Source: Gordius sp. MW1
Taxonomy: Eukaryota > Nematomorpha > Gordioida > Gordea > Gordiidae
NCBI GenBank assembly: GCA_964036665.1
Contig: OZ038526.1
Span: forward strand, 23,436,001-23,500,000
DNA: 64,000 nucleotides
Reading direction: 5' to 3'
Shown here: positions 61,190 through 64,000 of the stretch, one piece after another
Layout: each line of letters begins with the position of its first letter
How positions within the stretch are numbered: the first letter of the stretch is position 1
Notes under the pieces: generated by a model
Databases searched by the model: none
Told to the model about the DNA's origin: nothing
Seen by the model: only the letters and a program-made list of their open reading frames with translations
Translations under genes and position numbers: made by a program

Positions 61190-61660
61190 CGGAATTTGGT
61201 CTAGGACGCTACACAATTGTCAGAAGATCCAAATGACCTATCATGCTTAACTCCCGCGCATTTTTTGATTGGCTCTTCTTTCACTTCTATCTCTGAACCT
61301 AATTGGACATCTGCAAAATTGAATACTTTATCTCGATGGCAGCAGACAGAATTATTACGACAGCAATTTTGACGCCGATGGTCAAAGGAGTATTTAAATC
61401 AATTTCAGATGCGTAAAAAATGGGAAAAATCATTTCAGAATGTAAAGGTCGGTCAACTTGTAATAATTAAGGAGGATAACACGCCACCTCTCAAATGGCC
61501 TTTAGCCCGTATTCAGGAAATTCACCCAGGCTCCGATGGAGTAACTAGAGTAGTTACTTTAAGAACATTAGCTGGTTTGATCAAAGGCCAGTAACAAAGA
61601 CTGCATGTATTACCTATCGATGATATTCTTCACGGATCTACCAATTTGGATGATAGTACT
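61190..61660 (+). pseudogene. BEL/Pao retrotransposon, C-terminal pol fragment
   Basis: The plus strand reads DPNDLSCLTPAHFLIG (about 61230-61275), LSRWQQTELLRQQF before a stop, and KVGQLVIIKEDNTPPLKWPL with RIQEIHPGSDGVTRVVTLRT (about 61445-61570). This is the DUF5641-type domain at the end of BEL/Pao polyproteins. In-frame stops are present and the rest of pol is missing. Confidence 0.85.
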
Positions 61661-61666
61661 ATCAAC

Positions 61667-62070
61667 GGGGGGGGGGGCAGAATGTTAACACATAACATGA
61701 ACAACATATACACACATGTTAATACATAACATGAACACCGAACACACACATGTTAACCCATAACATGAACAATAAATACACATATGTTAACCCATAACAT
61801 GAACATCATTTACACACATGTTAATACATAACATGAACAACGTACATACATTCAAACATCATCATCCTACACTTAAGCTTATCATTCACTTTATTTACAT
61901 TATCATATCTTACATATTTTACTATTATATTTCATTATACATATTTTCAGTATTTCAATAAACTTCCATAATTTCCATAAACATTTTGATCTTACATATT
62001 TTACTATTATATTTCATTATACATATTTCCAGTATTTCAATAAACTTCCACAATTTCCATAAACAGACGC
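61667..62070 (+). mobile_element. Polypurine tract and 3' LTR start of the BEL/Pao element
   Basis: A G11 run followed by CAGAA (61667-61682) precedes TGTTAACACATAACATGAAC at 61683, the expected place of the polypurine tract and LTR start. The LTR opens with about five 38-40 bp units of the type CATAACATGAACAA/ACACATGTTAA (61683-61845). An 80-bp unit containing TTTTACTATTATATTTCATT and CAATAAACTTCCA is then repeated twice (about 61905-62068). The LTR's right end is not identified. Confidence 0.7.
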
Positions 62071-63378
62071 CGTCAGAAAACCTAAGAGAACCAGCGGTCA
62101 TTATTTAGTTTGCGGAGGCAAAAATCTTTGCCAAAATAAAATGTTCACTATAAATTTAAGGTGGAAAAGACAGGACACACCAACAGGACAAGGACATTTT
62201 TCACTGAATGTGAGGCCATAAATTGCATAGCAACTAATTAAATTATTAGATGGTATTTATATGAAAATTCTTTTATAAGATAAAATTTAAATTAGTTTTA
62301 AATATGCAACGAAAACGAGCTTTAAAACCCATTTTTATTTTATAAAGTTTTTAAATTTTATATATTTTAAACAAAATTATTTTACTCATATCTAATAAAA
62401 AAAACACAGATATGGTTCAAATTTCAATGTTTTATGATTATAATATTTAAAAATAATTATAAAGCTACAAGTGACCTCGATCGGTCATCCCTATTAATTC
62501 CTTTCTTGGCTAATTAAAAGCTATAATACTTTATTGCTTCCATTTAATTTGTGGGCAAACCGGCCGTGTGCTGTCCCACTCTAGGACCACCACCTCACTG
62601 GTCAGAAATTCTTCATTTCTGCTATTCCTTCGCCGTCAGAAATTGTTGGTCCCCGATTTTCATTCTCGTATACCAAGGGCGATATGAAGGGAATTTAAAT
62701 TGAAAATCTATAATGAATTCTCCTGAATTCTGGCCAAGATCCTTTTAACTTGACAAATATAGGGAACGACGCATAAGTGCTTAATTTAAAACTAGATTTT
62801 AAACTGTGATTATATAATAAATGAACAAAACTTTTCGATTAAATATTTGGCAAATCAATTATTTTTTAACAGTATTTATTTAATTTTTTTATTTTAACGT
62901 GTCTTCATCACAGATAAGCTGCACTACAATATTTATCGCGGCAAATAGTTAAATTTTTATCAAAAAGTCCTTAAATTTATTTAAAGATTTCTTATAAGAG
63001 CTATAAATTTCAAATTAAACTTTTTGACTAGTTATTAGGCATTGATCAATTATTTAAGAGAAGATAATATGCTTCTCCATAGGGTATGTTTACATAAACT
63101 TGGCAATTAACTAAAATTGATATATAAACTACCGCTATTTTCATATTTTTTGTCAAAAGAACGCAAGGGGGTTGCCCTAAATAATATACTTTTTTTAATT
63201 TAATTAGAATTGTTTTTTATCATTGACCGTCTTAGGTGTGAAAGAAAAATGTTGTATTCGCTTGTTCTTGTAATCTTTAAATTTTTATTTCATTCATGTT
63301 TCCTATTTTAATATTAATAATTGATCATCATTTATGTAAAATTACTTTTAAATGGCCAAATAAATGTTGTTTAAAAAT
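62071..63378. other. Unassigned intergenic DNA
   Basis: CCATAAATTGCATAGCAACT near 62218 marks another dispersed-repeat end. A less AT-rich patch at 62560-62690 holds two TCAGAAATT motifs. No gene is supported. Confidence 0.4.
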
Positions 63379-64000
63379 GTCATGTATGCGACATACATGA
63401 GCGATTCACGAGCCCAATAAGGAGATCTCTCCTTATTAGAAATGCACACACAAGACGAGGAAACAGCGGGCCCTAGATCGATAAATGACTCCACAAAGTG
63501 GGCTAAGGACGGAAGAAGGTTACCGAAGATTGGGTTGGTAGGGAAATAAAGCAAGGATACAGCAAAACAAGGCTATAAATCACGAATTGGGCCGAGAAAA
63601 GTAGAGAAAAGCAAGGATATAACAAAACCGGGTTATAAATAACGAATTGGCCCGAGAAACGTAGCGGAGAACTAGAACTGTCAGCAGAAGATTCCAAGAT
63701 CCTTGATAGTGAAAGACCATCCATCAAAAGTTGGCGCGGAAAAATGGGTCGAAAAAGTAAAGAAGTTTCAAGGATAAAGATACAAGCCAGAGAAATTAAA
63801 CCTATAAAAGCTCCATGAAAATTAATTCTCTCCAGAACCTAGATTTCCCCCGTTTAGAACAAAATTCTTCCCCGTTTCCAAAGTTCTCGAGATTATATCT
63901 TAGTCAGTACTATAATTGTTGTTCCCCCAATTATTTCCCTGTAACGTCGTGTATATATATCTAGCGCGAACTTGTATTGTTATTCGGAGGAATTCGTATA
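63379..64000 (+). mobile_element. Probable LTR, cut by the window edge
   Basis: It begins TGTCATGTATGCGACATACA, a TG start with a small palindrome. It contains a TATA box-like TATAAAAG at 63803-63810 followed by cytosine- and thymine-rich leader sequence. A 58-bp unit with AGCAAGGATA, GGCTATAAAT/GGTTATAAAT and CGAATTGG is repeated at 63548-63605 and 63606-63663. Only the left part is visible, so the identity is inferred. Confidence 0.45.

Overview
The window is animal nuclear DNA: very AT-rich, gene-sparse and packed with transposons. Four host genes can be rebuilt by splicing, all on the minus strand: a kappaB-Ras-like small GTPase (17315-18297), mitochondrial ribosomal protein L23 (24655-25275), a JIP1-like JNK-pathway scaffold with SH3 and PTB domains (38031-42766), and a secreted C-type lectin fused to a chitin-binding peritrophin domain (49289-50053). 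Most introns are only 31-61 nt. Short introns, A+T richness, a chitin-binding lectin, RTE and BEL/Pao retrotransposons and many hAT/Mutator-like elements suggest an arthropod, perhaps a crustacean. The species cannot be fixed from this sequence.

Layout. 1-2390: AT-rich tandem repeats. 2391-4945: DNA transposon with 38-bp inverted ends and 9-bp target duplications. 5531-6325: dispersed repeat with internal tandem copies. 7830-11305: non-autonomous hAT carrying an LTR-like insertion. 11762-12034: small hAT-type MITE. 13989-16692: nearly complete hAT transposon with its transposase gene. 17315-18297: kappaB-Ras, with a long-inverted-repeat element (18320-21793) inserted just 5' of its start codon; that element carries a second TIR element and a 144-bp satellite. 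21995-22830: SINE composite. 24655-25275: MRPL23, again with a long-inverted-repeat element (25322-27152) just 5' of it. 29019-30775: large foldback element. 31611-32492: degenerate 5' half of an 18S rRNA gene.

33187-35420: MITE and hAT-like elements. 38031-42766: JIP1-like gene whose 3.3-kb intron holds an RTE relic and an inserted hAT. 42861-44184: inverted-repeat element beside the JIP1 start, containing an RTE 3' end with a perfect 176-unit GAA tract. 49289-50053: lectin. 52640-55470: decayed RTE retrotransposon. 56828-59280: second SINE composite and a tandem array of its body. 61200-62070: BEL/Pao relic and LTR. 63379-64000: probable 5' part of another LTR, cut by the window edge.

The host genes do not form an operon or shared pathway, although kappaB-Ras and JIP1 homologues are both stress-signalling proteins in other animals. 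The main theme is transposition. Three of the four identified genes have an inverted-repeat element within about 100 bp of the start codon, and several elements are nested inside others with target duplications still readable.
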